Assembly: GCF_000633635.1 (NCBI RefSeq)
Contig: NZ_AYPQ01000001.1
Coordinates: forward strand, 248,424 to 312,423
Direction of reading: 5' to 3'
DNA: 64,000 nt
From: Enterococcus crotali
GTDB taxonomy: Bacteria; Bacillota; Bacilli; Lactobacillales; Enterococcaceae
Below are positions 27,605-38,307 of this stretch, in pieces. Every line of letters starts with the position of its first letter. The first letter of the stretch is position 1. The position numbers and the translations under genes are program-made. The notes beneath the pieces are model-generated. The model searched no databases. It was given only the letters and a program-made list of their open reading frames with translations, and was not told the DNA's origin.

Positions 27605-28816
27605 ATGAGTCGATTTATTATTAATGTTTTAGACAGCTTTGGTGTAGGGGCAATGAAGGATGTACCATTGGTTAGACCAGCAGATAATGGCTCAAACACA
27701 GCGAAGCACATTATAGAAAAGATTCCTACAATAACGATCCCTACATTAACAAAACTTGGATTGATGAATATTCTAGAATTTGAAACAGAAGAATTAACAT
27801 TTTCACCAAAAGCAAATTATGGAAAAGCGAATTTAACTCATCATGGTGCTGATTCATTTTTAGGCCATCAGGAGATTTCTGGAACGACACCAAAAGAACC
27901 ATTAAATCAGGCGTTCAATGAAGTGATCGATGAAGTTTTCGAACATTTGAAAGCCAAAGGGTATCAGGTTCGCTATGTAGGAGAAATAGATGAGCCTAAG
28001 ATTTTAGTTGTAAATGAAGTGGCTACAATTGGTGATAATTTAGAAACGGATTTAGGTCAAGTTTTTAATGTTTCAGCAGCTCTTGATGATATTTCATTTG
28101 AAGATGTGACAGTTTTAGGAAAAGCCGTCCGAGAAGTGGTCAAAGTATCTAGGGTGATTACATTTGGTGGACATGGCATCCATTTGGCTGATTTATTAGA
28201 TGCTAGAACTGTGATTGGAAAATTTGCTGGAGTGGATGCACCAAAATCAGGTGTTTATAATAATGATTATCATGTTATTCACCTCGGATATGGGATTGAT
28301 CCTAACGTCCAAATTCCTACGATATTAGATCAAGCAGGAATTCCAGTAGCTTTATTTGGCAAAGCGGCGGATATTATTCAAACCTCCAGTGAAAAACTGT
28401 TTCCTGGTGTAGATACTGAAGAACTATACGATAAACTGATTGCAGAAGTGAAAGCAAATGACAATGGTTTATTCTTCATTAATATCCAAGAAACGGATTT
28501 GGCTGGACATGCAGAAGATGTTGAAAGGTATGCGGATCGCTTAGAAATCAGTGATAAGAAACTAGCAGAATTAATTCCTCTTTTAAATCAAGGAGATTTG
28601 CTGATCATAATGGCTGATCATGGGAATGACCCAACAATTGGTCATAGCCAACATACACGAGAACTCGTGCCCTTGTTGGTTTATAGTCTTGGTATTGAAG
28701 GAAAAGCGATTGGTGAAAGAGAAACGATGGCAGATGTAGCAGCTACGGCAGCAGAATTTTTTGATGTTAGAATGCCGCAAAATGGACAGTCGTTTCTTTA
28801 TAAATTAAAAGACTGA
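27605..28816 (+). CDS. yhfW: YhfW-like phosphopentomutase-family protein
   Basis: 403 residues, alkaline-phosphatase-superfamily metalloenzyme related to DeoB. Metal/nucleophile motifs: VLDSFGVGAMKD, HHGADSFLGHQEISGTTP (Thr nucleophile region) and C-terminal MADHGNDPTIGHSQHTRE. The ligands look complete, so a phosphomutase or phosphohydrolase is likely. Last gene of the yhf operon, followed by a strong terminator. Confidence 0.85.
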   Translation: MSRFIINVLDSFGVGAMKDVPLVRPADNGSNTAKHIIEKIPTITIPTLTKLGLMNILEFETEELTFSPKANYGKANLTHHGADSFLGHQEISGTTPKEPLNQAFNEVIDEVFEHLKAKGYQVRYVGEIDEPKILVVNEVATIGDNLETDLGQVFNVSAALDDISFEDVTVLGKAVREVVKVSRVITFGGHGIHLADLLDARTVIGKFAGVDAPKSGVYNNDYHVIHLGYGIDPNVQIPTILDQAGIPVALFGKAADIIQTSSEKLFPGVDTEELYDKLIAEVKANDNGLFFINIQETDLAGHAEDVERYADRLEISDKKLAELIPLLNQGDLLIIMADHGNDPTIGHSQHTRELVPLLVYSLGIEGKAIGERETMADVAATAAEFFDVRMPQNGQSFLYKLKD

Positions 28817-28876
28817 TTTTAGGTAGAGAAAGTAACATGTTGCTTTTCGGAAATAATGTGTCAATTATTTAGCTAG

Positions 28877-28928
28877 CAAACAGTCAAGTGATAGTCTGAA
28901 TCAGAAATCACTTGGCTGTTTGATTTTT
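28877..28928 (+). terminator. yhf operon terminator
   Basis: CAAACAGTCAAGTGAT pairs with ATCACTTGGCTGTTTG (one G-T pair) around a ~14-nt loop, followed by ATTTTTAC. The remaining gap up to 29120 holds no visible gene. Confidence 0.85.
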
Positions 28929-29120
28929 ACATCGTGTGTAAGATCAACTGAAAAATGCTAGATTGAAAAAGAATTTGCTTTGTTCAATTTGGCATAATAC
29001 AATTAGAATAAAAATGAGTTAGCATTTTTTTAGTAAATAGGTTGTGTTCTATGAAGAAGCATCACTAAATATAAACTAGAAGAGAAAGTCACTATTTTCT
29101 AAGGAGGAGATACTAAAGTG

Positions 29121-30794
29121 ATGCCAAATGAACACAAAAACACTTTATTCATTGAAAAACAAGCAGAAGTTGACACTATCTTACCTTCCCAACTTGCTAG
29201 TCTATTTGAGCATTATCCAGAAAATAAGAGGAGACCAATCAATAAAATACTATTTAAAAATGATTATTTCCAATTAACCTATAATATGAAGGCGAATTCG
29301 TTAAGTGTAACCTCTAGAGGGGATCTTGTTTATTCGGCGATTCCGTATGACACTGCTAGAAACTACATACAACGCGCTGCAATCCAGTATTTACTCTATC
29401 CGGAAGCTGCTCGTCAATACATCGAATCTCATAAAGGAAATTTAGAAACCTATCTAGCGTTAAGCATTTTCCAAGTGACGAACAAAAAGGTAGATAAGAA
29501 CTCTTTTGAAGTGATCCAAGCCTATAATGCCATATTTGAAGATCCCTTATTTGAGATTCAAATTCTAGGACGTTTACTTCAACATGATGAAACGGGTGCT
29601 CTTTCTGCTAATCTTGCAGGCAAGTTTTTATTTAGCGAAAATGTAAAAACAGGGATATCAGGGTATGTTTCAGAATATCTTAATTTTGTTGTTCAGATGA
29701 CTCAAAAGTTGCCGATAATGACTGACGGAAAAAGTGTCCAACTATCAAATTCAGCTATGCAAGAACGTTTTGTATCTGATAGATACTTAACATTAGGATC
29801 AACAATTAAGCCAGGATTGGAGCTACTTCCTCAAGAAGTACAACAAACGATAGAACGATCGCTTGTTGTAGAAAAACAAGTTGTACCAACACATAATAAG
29901 GTACTTCTACGATCAGAGTTTGGGAAAGAATTAGCCGAAGTCAGGAAAAATTACGTTGCTCATAGTGTTGATCCTAGAGAACTAGAGCAATATTTTGAAA
30001 ATGTTCTTCCAACTGAAAATACAAATGTAGTCAATGTTGTTTCTGACATATCTACCATTGATGGAGAACTTGCATTTACAAATAAACATTTTAATATTTT
30101 GGCGGGCGATATTTCGGATTCTCATGTGGTCAACGAAGATATTAAAGGTCTCTACGTTATAGGTAATCATGATTTAGTTAATGTATTGCCAAAAGGTCAG
30201 AACCATGAAGCGCAAGAATGGAAAAAATGGCAGCCTTTTTTTAAAAATGAGTGGTTCAAAGAGTTGATCCAAAATCCAGAAGACTCTTGGTACAAGTTAC
30301 CTATAGGAAATCATCTCTACTATGAATGTGTCAAAAATGAACTCGAAAAACATTTTCCTACAGTGAGCGTGTTAAATAATGATAGTCTTATTCATAATGG
30401 TATTCGCTATATTGGATTGACAATACCAGTTGTACTAGTAAGACGAAAAAAAGCGCAGCAAAAATATATACTTGAGACATTAAATCAGCTATTAAACGAC
30501 GAATACGATGTACCGACCGTAATCGTTTCGCATGCACCTTTATTTAATGAACTGAGCATGCTCTCACCAGAAAGTACTGCGTATAACAAAAACTATGTAT
30601 GTTCACAACCAAAAATTGAAACATTATTCAAGGAATATAATATAATTGGGGCTATTCATGGTCATCATCATATACCATCATCTGCTGGACGATATAAAAT
30701 GACAACATTCGCAGGAAAAGAACTTTTTGTTGTTTGCTCGATTTATTCTAAAATGAACACTGGATTTGAGCTGACAAATTTGCTTAATGTTTGA
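29121..30794 (+). CDS. Calcineurin-like metallophosphoesterase, substrate unknown
   Basis: 557 residues from ATG 29121 (AAGGAGGAG upstream). The N-terminal ~300 residues are unrecognised and lack motifs. The C-terminal half has the metallophosphoesterase set: VVSDISTIDGE, LAGDISDS, VIGNHD, VSHAPL and IHGHHH. The first ligand motif reads SDIS rather than the usual D.H, so metal site 1 may be altered. Apparently monocistronic, with its own strong ribosome binding site. It could act on nucleic acid, nucleotides or phosphoprotein. Confidence 0.7.
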   Translation: MPNEHKNTLFIEKQAEVDTILPSQLASLFEHYPENKRRPINKILFKNDYFQLTYNMKANSLSVTSRGDLVYSAIPYDTARNYIQRAAIQYLLYPEAARQYIESHKGNLETYLALSIFQVTNKKVDKNSFEVIQAYNAIFEDPLFEIQILGRLLQHDETGALSANLAGKFLFSENVKTGISGYVSEYLNFVVQMTQKLPIMTDGKSVQLSNSAMQERFVSDRYLTLGSTIKPGLELLPQEVQQTIERSLVVEKQVVPTHNKVLLRSEFGKELAEVRKNYVAHSVDPRELEQYFENVLPTENTNVVNVVSDISTIDGELAFTNKHFNILAGDISDSHVVNEDIKGLYVIGNHDLVNVLPKGQNHEAQEWKKWQPFFKNEWFKELIQNPEDSWYKLPIGNHLYYECVKNELEKHFPTVSVLNNDSLIHNGIRYIGLTIPVVLVRRKKAQQKYILETLNQLLNDEYDVPTVIVSHAPLFNELSMLSPESTAYNKNYVCSQPKIETLFKEYNIIGAIHGHHHIPSSAGRYKMTTFAGKELFVVCSIYSKMNTGFELTNLLNV

Positions 30795-30926
30795 AAATAG
30801 AGAGTAGGGTAATGATCATTATTAATTCCTTTTCTTGCTGTCAGTCTATAAAAAAAGTAATAAGGAACGTGCATATTTTCAATGTATTTTTTAGTGTTGT
30901 CTATAAATCTGTTGAACTAAAATTAA

Positions 30927-30954
30927 AAAGAAAAGCCGAGAAGGCTTTTCTTTA
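30927..30954. terminator. Bidirectional terminator between convergent genes
   Basis: AAAAGAAAAGCC and GGCTTTTCTTTA flank a GAGAA loop, with A-run on the left and T-run on the right. It serves the rightward phosphoesterase gene and the leftward lipoprotein gene, whose stop it overlaps. Confidence 0.75.
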
Positions 30955-31764
30955 CTGTAGTGATTTCGCTAAATTATCGGTAATCTCCTTCAGACTGTCT
31001 CGATAACCAATGAGAAAGTCGACTAATGAATCTTTGCCAACTAAACGTTTATTTCCATATTTTTCGTACTGCTTTTTTTGTTCTTCAAATGAGGTATCAT
31101 ATTCTTTTTTCTGTTCCTCAAAACTTGCTTGATCATATAAAATAGTATCTTTAATCATATTTTCGTAATCAGAAAAATAATTGTTAATGATTGCTTGATA
31201 CATACTTAAATAATCTTGATACGTTTTTATTGATTTTATCGTTTGATCTGAGACATCTTTAGGTTCAAATGCTTGTGACTGTGATTCTTGAGAATTGGTA
31301 ACATCCGTGTTTTCTGAGCTTGAAGAAGGAGATGCCTCTTCCGTTGAACTTGCTTCAGTTTGAGTGCCGTCAAAGTCATGATCTGAATAGCCAACGATGA
31401 TGGTTGCTCCTTTATCCGCATAAAATCCATGTTTGTCACCAACAGACTTAGTATCATAATAGATTACTGCGCCTTGGTCACTGGAAATCTGATCGCACTC
31501 ATCTTTTCTTAAGAAATGCTTATTGTATTGTGCAGCATCGTCAAAATTAGCAACGACAAATTTTGGTTGTAATCCGACAGAATCGAATTCAGCTGTGACT
31601 TGTTCTTTTGTTTTAAAATATGTTTCAGGAATTTTTACTTTTCCTTTTAGAACGGTTTTTGCATTTTTAGTTAGTTCATTATTTTTACTTTTCTCAGACG
31701 GTCCACAAGCAGAAAAAAATATTAGTCCTGATAATAGACATAAAAAAAGTGCTCTTTTTTTCAA
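30952..31764 (-). CDS. Predicted lipoprotein of unknown function
   Basis: 270 residues. A lipoprotein signal peptide (MKKRALFLCLLSGLIFFSAC) places Cys20 as the lipidated residue and the protein on the outer face of the membrane. A globular N-terminal region with FDSVGLQPKFVVANF is followed by a Ser/Thr/Glu-rich low-complexity linker (residues ~135-165) and a helical, Gln/Glu/Lys-rich C-terminal domain with tandem EEQKKEYD/EEQKKQYE. No family recognised. Only 4 nt separate it from the upstream two-helix membrane protein, so they form one transcription unit and perhaps a complex. Confidence 0.75.
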   Translation of the reverse strand: MKKRALFLCLLSGLIFFSACGPSEKSKNNELTKNAKTVLKGKVKIPETYFKTKEQVTAEFDSVGLQPKFVVANFDDAAQYNKHFLRKDECDQISSDQGAVIYYDTKSVGDKHGFYADKGATIIVGYSDHDFDGTQTEASSTEEASPSSSSENTDVTNSQESQSQAFEPKDVSDQTIKSIKTYQDYLSMYQAIINNYFSDYENMIKDTILYDQASFEEQKKEYDTSFEEQKKQYEKYGNKRLVGKDSLVDFLIGYRDSLKEITDNLAKSLQ

Positions 31765-31768
31765 CTAT

Positions 31769-32029
31769 TTACGCTCCTTTACTCGCTTTTTCTTTTTTTG
31801 GTAAAAGCAGTAATATAACAATTGGAACAACTAAAAATAGAATCATCGAATTCATTGCTCGGGCATCTGAATTTGATAAATTAAATAGATTATTCTGCCA
31901 ATTATTAATAAAGATTCCTAGGGCGTCATACTTGCTCATTGTGTAAAATAGAGCGACACTACCAATAATGTCCAGAATAATCACAATGATGCATAAAACT
32001 TTGACAATTTTACCAACCACGGTTTTCAT
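31769..32029 (-). CDS. Small membrane protein with two transmembrane helices
   Basis: 86 residues. Two hydrophobic helices (VLCIIVIILDIIGSVALFY and MILFLVVPIVILLLLP) flank a ~30-residue loop. The C-terminus is lysine-rich, giving a cytoplasmic end. Unrecognised family. It lies immediately upstream of the lipoprotein gene and is probably its partner. Confidence 0.65.
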   Translation of the reverse strand: MKTVVGKIVKVLCIIVIILDIIGSVALFYTMSKYDALGIFINNWQNNLFNLSNSDARAMNSMILFLVVPIVILLLLPKKEKASKGA

Positions 32030-32286
32030 TTTTTCAATTCCTCATTTCAAGATATGATTTTGTTACAAAATGATTATATCATATTTTTTTGGATAACTAT
32101 ATCTATTTATAAGATAAATTCTCTAAAAAAAGAGTTATTTTAGAGATGAATAAATAACAGAAAATAAGGTGACTTCTGTTGCTATGAGATGTACATTTTT
32201 ATTGCTCAAAATGACCAACTTGTTGATGAGAAGTAACTATCGTTTTAGTGTTATTTAAAATGAGCCCAAATGATAAATTATTCTGG

Positions 32287-32301
32287 TGGTTGCGTTTACA
32301 A
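32287..32301 (+). promoter_or_regulatory. cre site and -35 of bgl operon 2
   Basis: TGGTTGCGTTTACAA is a near match (14 of 15) to the reverse-strand cre consensus TGWWWNCGYTTNCAW. Its right part, TTTACA, can serve as the -35 box; the -10 is poorly defined (around 32313-32327). CcpA repression is therefore likely here as in operon 1. Confidence 0.65.
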
Positions 32302-32335
32302 AAAATCTATGCTAACATAAAGATAATTAATAACA

Positions 32336-32438
32336 GGCATGTGACTGGTAATGCAGGCAGGACCTAAATAAAGCATTTTTCAACAGAGGGTATTCCACTC
32401 TGATAAATGTTTTATTTAGTTTCTGTCTGTTTTTTGTG
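32336..32438 (+). promoter_or_regulatory. RAT and leader terminator of bgl operon 2
   Basis: The RAT (32336-32363) contains GTGACTGGTAATGCAGGCAG, ending in GACC. It is followed by a long terminator stem with arms CTAAATAAAGCATTT and AAATGTTTTATTTAG and then T-rich DNA including TTTTTT at 32431. The RAT differs from that of operon 1, consistent with recognition by the cognate second LicT. Confidence 0.85.
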
Positions 32439-32485
32439 TAGAATTTGGCCGATTTTGCGTAACTACTTATAAAGGGGAAATTAGG

Positions 32486-34324
32486 ATGAATTACAAAGAA
32501 ACTGCTACAGCGATTCTTTCACTGATTGGTGGAAAAGAAAATATCTCACATCTTGAGCATTGCTCAACACGCTTGCGTTTTACTTTGAAAAATAACGAGT
32601 TGGTCGAAATCGAAAAACTTGAAAAAGTAGACGGCGTGATTGGTGTACGGCAAAATGTTCAATGTCAGGTTATCATTGGAAACGATGTTGTCGAGGTCTA
32701 CGATGAAATGAAGATATTATTAGGAGAATTAACTGCTGATGATGGACCGAAAGAAAAACAAAAATTGGGATCAGTAATACTAGATTTTGTCATTTCTATT
32801 TTTCAGCCCCTAGTTTCGGCTATTGCTGGCGGTGGTGTACTAAAGTCCTTATTATTACTTGCTTCTGTAACAGGACTTATGAGCGATCAAAGCCAAACGT
32901 ATCAAATTATTAATTTGATCGGTGGGGCACCTTTATATTTCCTTCCAATTTTAGTTGCAATGACTACAGCAACTAAATTAAAAGTAAATCAGCTAGTTGC
33001 GGTCTCTGCTGTTGGAGCGCTGATTCTGCCAGAATTGACTACGATGTTGGCAGAAGGGACTAACTTTCTTGGAATTGGCGTAACAAATATTGCGTATGCT
33101 TCACAAGTCTTTCCAGCTATTTTAACCGTTTTATTTTACGCACAAATAGAAAAACTCTTCACTAAATATTCACCAAAACCAATTCGAATCTTTTTTGTAC
33201 CGATGATGAGTTTACTGATCACAGTACCAGTTGCTTTACTTATTTTAGGACCACTAGGCTATAATGTCGGAACGGTTTTTTCAACGGTCATTATTTGGTT
33301 ATACAGTCATTTTGGGTGGGTTGCTACTGGAGTGTTAGCGGCTGTATTACCTTTTATGGTGGTAACGGGAATGCACAAAGCAATGATACCCTATGCTGTA
33401 TCATCTATGAGTGAAATCGGAGCAGAATTGCTTTATTTACCTGCTTCTCTTGCTCATAATATCGCCGAATCTGGTGCATGTTTTGCAGTGAGTCTCAAAA
33501 CCAAAGATCAAAAATTACGATCCACGGCAGTGTCAGCAGGTATTTCGGCATTATTTGGTATTACGGAACCAGCTTTATATGGTGTGACGATTTTAAATAA
33601 ACGAGTATTATACAGTGTGATGTTTGCTAGTTTAATTGGTGGTGGTTTTGCAGGGATCATGGCGATCAAAGGCTTTGCTTTGGTTGGGCCTGGTTTAGCT
33701 AGTATTACGATGTTTGTAGACAAAAGCAATTCAATGAATCTGATTTGGGCATTTGTGACGCTAGGTATTTCATTTGTTGTAGGTTTCTTGTCGGTACTGT
33801 TTATCTATAAAGATGAAGTTGCTTTGGAAGTAGCAGATGGGGTTGAACTATCATCTGAAAATGGCGCAGAACAATTGATCAGTCCTGTTGCTGGTAAAGT
33901 GATTTCTTTAACTGAAGTAAAGGATGATGTGTTTTCAAGTGGCTTGATTGGTGACGGACTTGCTATCATACCAGAAGATAATAGTTTAGTTGCGCCAGAA
34001 TCAGGAGAAATCACGATGGTGTTTGAAACGAAACACGCGATAGGGCTAAAAACAACCAATGGTGCGGAAATTCTATTTCATATTGGTCTAAATACAGTGC
34101 AATTAGGTGGGAAAGGATTTGAGGCGTTTGTCAAAGTAGGTGATCAAGTGGTCAAAGGACAAAAATTGCTTGCTTTTGATTTAGCTGAAATCAAAGCGGC
34201 TGGATTTGATCCTACGGTAGTTTGTGTTGTAACGAATAAAGACGCATATGATGTTCGAGTTTCTCATCATTCAGAAATGGTGACGAATCAGACAGATATC
34301 TTGTCCATTGTGCCAATTTTATAG
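32486..34324 (+). CDS. bglP: Beta-glucoside PTS transporter EIIBCA (operon 2)
   Basis: 612 residues, same B-C-A architecture as the protein encoded at 14888-16759 and clearly homologous. EIIB Cys is in LEHCSTRLRF. EIIC has VTGMHKAMIPY and GITEPALYGV. EIIA has HAIGLKT and active-site His in LFHIGLNTVQLGGKGF. It follows a RAT/terminator leader and is followed by a GH1 gene and a LicT gene. In this operon the antiterminator is last, the reverse of operon 1. Confidence 0.93.
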   Translation: MNYKETATAILSLIGGKENISHLEHCSTRLRFTLKNNELVEIEKLEKVDGVIGVRQNVQCQVIIGNDVVEVYDEMKILLGELTADDGPKEKQKLGSVILDFVISIFQPLVSAIAGGGVLKSLLLLASVTGLMSDQSQTYQIINLIGGAPLYFLPILVAMTTATKLKVNQLVAVSAVGALILPELTTMLAEGTNFLGIGVTNIAYASQVFPAILTVLFYAQIEKLFTKYSPKPIRIFFVPMMSLLITVPVALLILGPLGYNVGTVFSTVIIWLYSHFGWVATGVLAAVLPFMVVTGMHKAMIPYAVSSMSEIGAELLYLPASLAHNIAESGACFAVSLKTKDQKLRSTAVSAGISALFGITEPALYGVTILNKRVLYSVMFASLIGGGFAGIMAIKGFALVGPGLASITMFVDKSNSMNLIWAFVTLGISFVVGFLSVLFIYKDEVALEVADGVELSSENGAEQLISPVAGKVISLTEVKDDVFSSGLIGDGLAIIPEDNSLVAPESGEITMVFETKHAIGLKTTNGAEILFHIGLNTVQLGGKGFEAFVKVGDQVVKGQKLLAFDLAEIKAAGFDPTVVCVVTNKDAYDVRVSHHSEMVTNQTDILSIVPIL

Positions 34325-34411
34325 ATAAAGCACTGGCGTTGCAAATTGCTGTTGCTGAATTATAGTAAGAGAAAATGAATCTACTGATTTTTAAATTTAG
34401 GAGGAGATTGA

Positions 34412-35875
<1,464 letters not shown>

Positions 35876-35895
35876 TAAGGGACAAGGAGTGGATC

Positions 35896-36762
35896 ATGAT
35901 GATCATGGTAAAAAAAGTATTGAATTCGAGTGTGGTTCTTGTTGAAAAAGATGGGCAAGAAATGATCGCCTTAGGCAAAGGAATTGGTTATGGTAAGAAA
36001 ATCGATGATGTTATTTCAGACTCTCTAGTTGATAAAATTTTCTTACCCATCGAAGCACAAAAATCTTCTCAATTTGCTGAATTAGTTGATGAAATTCCTA
36101 TACGCTTTTTTGAAATCACCAAAGAAATTGTTGCAATTGCTGAACAAGAGTTATCTTATCAATTGAATACGAGTATCTATTTAACGCTTTCAGATCACCT
36201 GCATTTTGCTGTGGAACGTAGTGAGAAAGGGTTGAATATTTCTAATCGTTTGTATTGGGAAATAAAGAATTATTATCCAAAGGAATTTCATATTGGGGAA
36301 GTTGCACTCAAAAATATGAAGATAAATGATCAGATTTTTCTACCAGATGAAGAAGCCTCAAATATTGCTTTTCATCTGATCAATGCACAATCAGATAATC
36401 ATGAAGATCAGGATGGTTTGAAAAAAGCTAAATTAGTAGGGACGATCGTTAATATGGTCCGTTACTCATTGCATCAAGAAATCGATACGAATTCAGTACA
36501 TTACTCACGATTTATCACACATGTCCGCTTCTTTGTCGATCGTTTTTTTACTAATGGTCTGCTTAAGGAAAAGGAAATAGAATTGTATCGTCAAATGTGG
36601 GCGTTATACCCAGAGGCGATGGAGATTGCTACAAAAGTGAAGAACTATATTGATCAAACGTACCATACCAAAATACCAGAAAATGAAATTGTTTATTTAG
36701 GAGTTCATATCAATCGCTTGATGAACCATTCAGCAATTGATAGTGGCGAAGTAAATACGTAA
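35896..36762 (+). CDS. licT: LicT/BglG-family antiterminator of bgl operon 2
   Basis: 288 residues (ATG 35896 or 35899, AAGGAG upstream). CAT RNA-binding domain: VKKVLNSSVVLVEKDG, MIALGKGIGYG. Two PRDs with conserved His in LSDHLHFAVER, FHLINAQ, FITHVRFFVD and YLGVHINRL. It should bind the RAT upstream of its own PTS gene. Having a separate LicT for each bgl module, with distinct RATs, suggests independent sensing of different beta-glucosides. Confidence 0.92.
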   Translation: MMIMVKKVLNSSVVLVEKDGQEMIALGKGIGYGKKIDDVISDSLVDKIFLPIEAQKSSQFAELVDEIPIRFFEITKEIVAIAEQELSYQLNTSIYLTLSDHLHFAVERSEKGLNISNRLYWEIKNYYPKEFHIGEVALKNMKINDQIFLPDEEASNIAFHLINAQSDNHEDQDGLKKAKLVGTIVNMVRYSLHQEIDTNSVHYSRFITHVRFFVDRFFTNGLLKEKEIELYRQMWALYPEAMEIATKVKNYIDQTYHTKIPENEIVYLGVHINRLMNHSAIDSGEVNT

Positions 36763-36871
36763 AAAAGTAAAATAGCTTGATTAATAGTTATGACAAAGAA
36801 AATGATAGCGTATCATAACGTTCCGATTGTTATTTAAAACGCACTAAAATAAAGATATCTCCGATATTCAC

Positions 36872-36900
36872 TTGACAATTGTGCAGATATTCTCAATAAT
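36872..36900 (+). promoter_or_regulatory. Promoter of the MerR regulator gene
   Basis: Consensus TTGACA (36872-36877), 17-bp spacer, AATAAT (36895-36900, 5 of 6). Normal spacing suggests this promoter is constitutive or repressed rather than MerR-activated. Confidence 0.65.
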
Positions 36901-36930
36901 ATAAGTGGCTGCGAGTAATGGAGATGTCTA

Positions 36931-37788
36931 ATGAATAATACAAAAATATGCAAAAAGACTAATCAAATGTACTCTATTGGTGAAGTTGCCAAATTATGTA
37001 ATGTTTCCCGCAAAACGTTACGTTTTTATGAGCAATTAGGATTATTGAGACCAGATCATGTAAGTGTTGAAAATGGTTATCGGTATTACACAGAAGAAAC
37101 AATGAATAGCATTCCTGTAATCAAATATTATAAACAAATGGGCTTTAAATTACAGGAAATGAAAGGGGTTCAACAATCAGGGGATTATTTCTATCAAGAA
37201 AATATATTCTTAACGAAATTAGAGGAACTGAAACTTGAAGAAAGAAGGATCCGTAATAGTTATACTGCTGTATCAGACTGGTTGGGTTTGATTAGAGAAG
37301 GTACTTTAGCTAGCGAGAACAGAATACAAAGCGTGAATGTTAAGTATTTTGAGCAAGAAAACTACGTATTTTTAGAGCAAGATTTTTGTCATGACTATAT
37401 GGATGCAGTAATCAATATTCCTTGGGTAAACTATTTAGAAGAACAAAATTGCGCCATCACTGGACCTGTCATTCTTCGATTCGAAGATTGTGAAGCAGGT
37501 GATTTTCAATGTTCAAAAATGATGATCATGCAAAAACCTATTGGCATACCGAATTCTAAGATGCCAAAACGAATGATAGGCGGCCAAATGTTTTTGTCTA
37601 GTTATCATATTGGTGATTTAGCTAAAATTTCTCAACAATATAAAAAGATGCAAGCATGGGCAAAGAAAAACAACTATCAATGTAAAAACGAAGTGTATCA
37701 GCGTTATGTCATTGACTATTGGACAACGATGAATGTGGATAATTTTGTTGTTGAGTTATTGATTCCAGCAGAGAAAATTAGAACATAA
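36931..37788 (+). CDS. MerR-family regulator of the choline microcompartment locus
   Basis: 285 residues. The N-terminal winged HTH is typical MerR: MYSIGEVAKLCNVSRKTLRFYEQLGLLRPD, then NGYRYYTEET. A short coiled-coil linker is followed by a ~170-residue effector domain of the GyrI/BltR kind, expected to bind a small organic ligand. It is separated from the BMC operon by tandem terminators and a 400-nt gap. That gap ends in a promoter with MerR-type 20-bp spacing, so it most likely activates the operon in response to choline or a product. MerR regulators occur at GRM1 choline loci, supporting the assignment. Confidence 0.85.
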   Translation: MNNTKICKKTNQMYSIGEVAKLCNVSRKTLRFYEQLGLLRPDHVSVENGYRYYTEETMNSIPVIKYYKQMGFKLQEMKGVQQSGDYFYQENIFLTKLEELKLEERRIRNSYTAVSDWLGLIREGTLASENRIQSVNVKYFEQENYVFLEQDFCHDYMDAVINIPWVNYLEEQNCAITGPVILRFEDCEAGDFQCSKMMIMQKPIGIPNSKMPKRMIGGQMFLSSYHIGDLAKISQQYKKMQAWAKKNNYQCKNEVYQRYVIDYWTTMNVDNFVVELLIPAEKIRT

Positions 37789-37792
37789 AGAC

Positions 37793-37889
37793 AAAGAGAA
37801 ACTAGCGGTTTCAAGATCTGATGACCGCAGTTTCTCTTTATTGTGAATAAAACGTTAAAAGGTTCCCCTATAGGGGAACCTTTTTTTGT
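37793..37889 (+). terminator. Tandem terminators after the MerR gene
   Basis: First hairpin (37793-37841): AAAGAGAAACTAGCGGT against ACCGCAGTTTCTCTTTA. Second (37859-37889): perfect AAGGTTCCCC-TATA-GGGGAACCTT followed by T-run. Two strong terminators insulate the BMC operon from read-through. Confidence 0.88.
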
Positions 37890-38222
37890 GTTATAAAATA
37901 GTCGCAAAGTGTTTTATTTGTAAGGATTTCATCATTTATTATGTTATCAAATGATTGTGAGAGCATAAGTTCAAGACAGATAAAGGAGACTTAGACGATC
38001 TCCAGTGATTCTTTATGTGAAAAAATGAACATGCGGTGTATCAATTTAAAGACCGTTATTAAAATAAGTGATTAGAATAAGAATAATTATCACTTCTAGC
38101 TAGATAAATACTATAGCCGTAATTGCAAAGATTATTCTTAATTAGAACAGCCAATTGAGAATACCTATTGTGTTAGTACAGATAAAACTGTGTTATATAC
38201 AGAAAAGAATTAAAAAAATAGA

Positions 38223-38254
38223 TTGACTACGCCCTTAAGGTCATCGAATATGAT
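38223..38254 (+). promoter_or_regulatory. MerR-type promoter of the BMC operon
   Basis: TTGACT (38223-38228) and TATGAT (38249-38254) are separated by 20 bp, the over-long spacing typical of MerR-activated promoters. The spacer contains the palindrome CCTTAAGG (38233-38240) centred between the boxes, as in the mer operator. The upstream 330 nt (37890-38222) contain no gene I can identify. Confidence 0.75.
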
Positions 38255-38307
38255 GGTGCTGTCATAAAGAAAGCGTTTTTTAATTTAATAATGAGAGGAA
38301 GAAAAAC

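Noticed and set aside
30791-31006. 71-codon plus-strand frame after the phosphoesterase
   Set aside because: It runs through a bidirectional terminator into the antisense of the lipoprotein gene and lacks a ribosome binding site.
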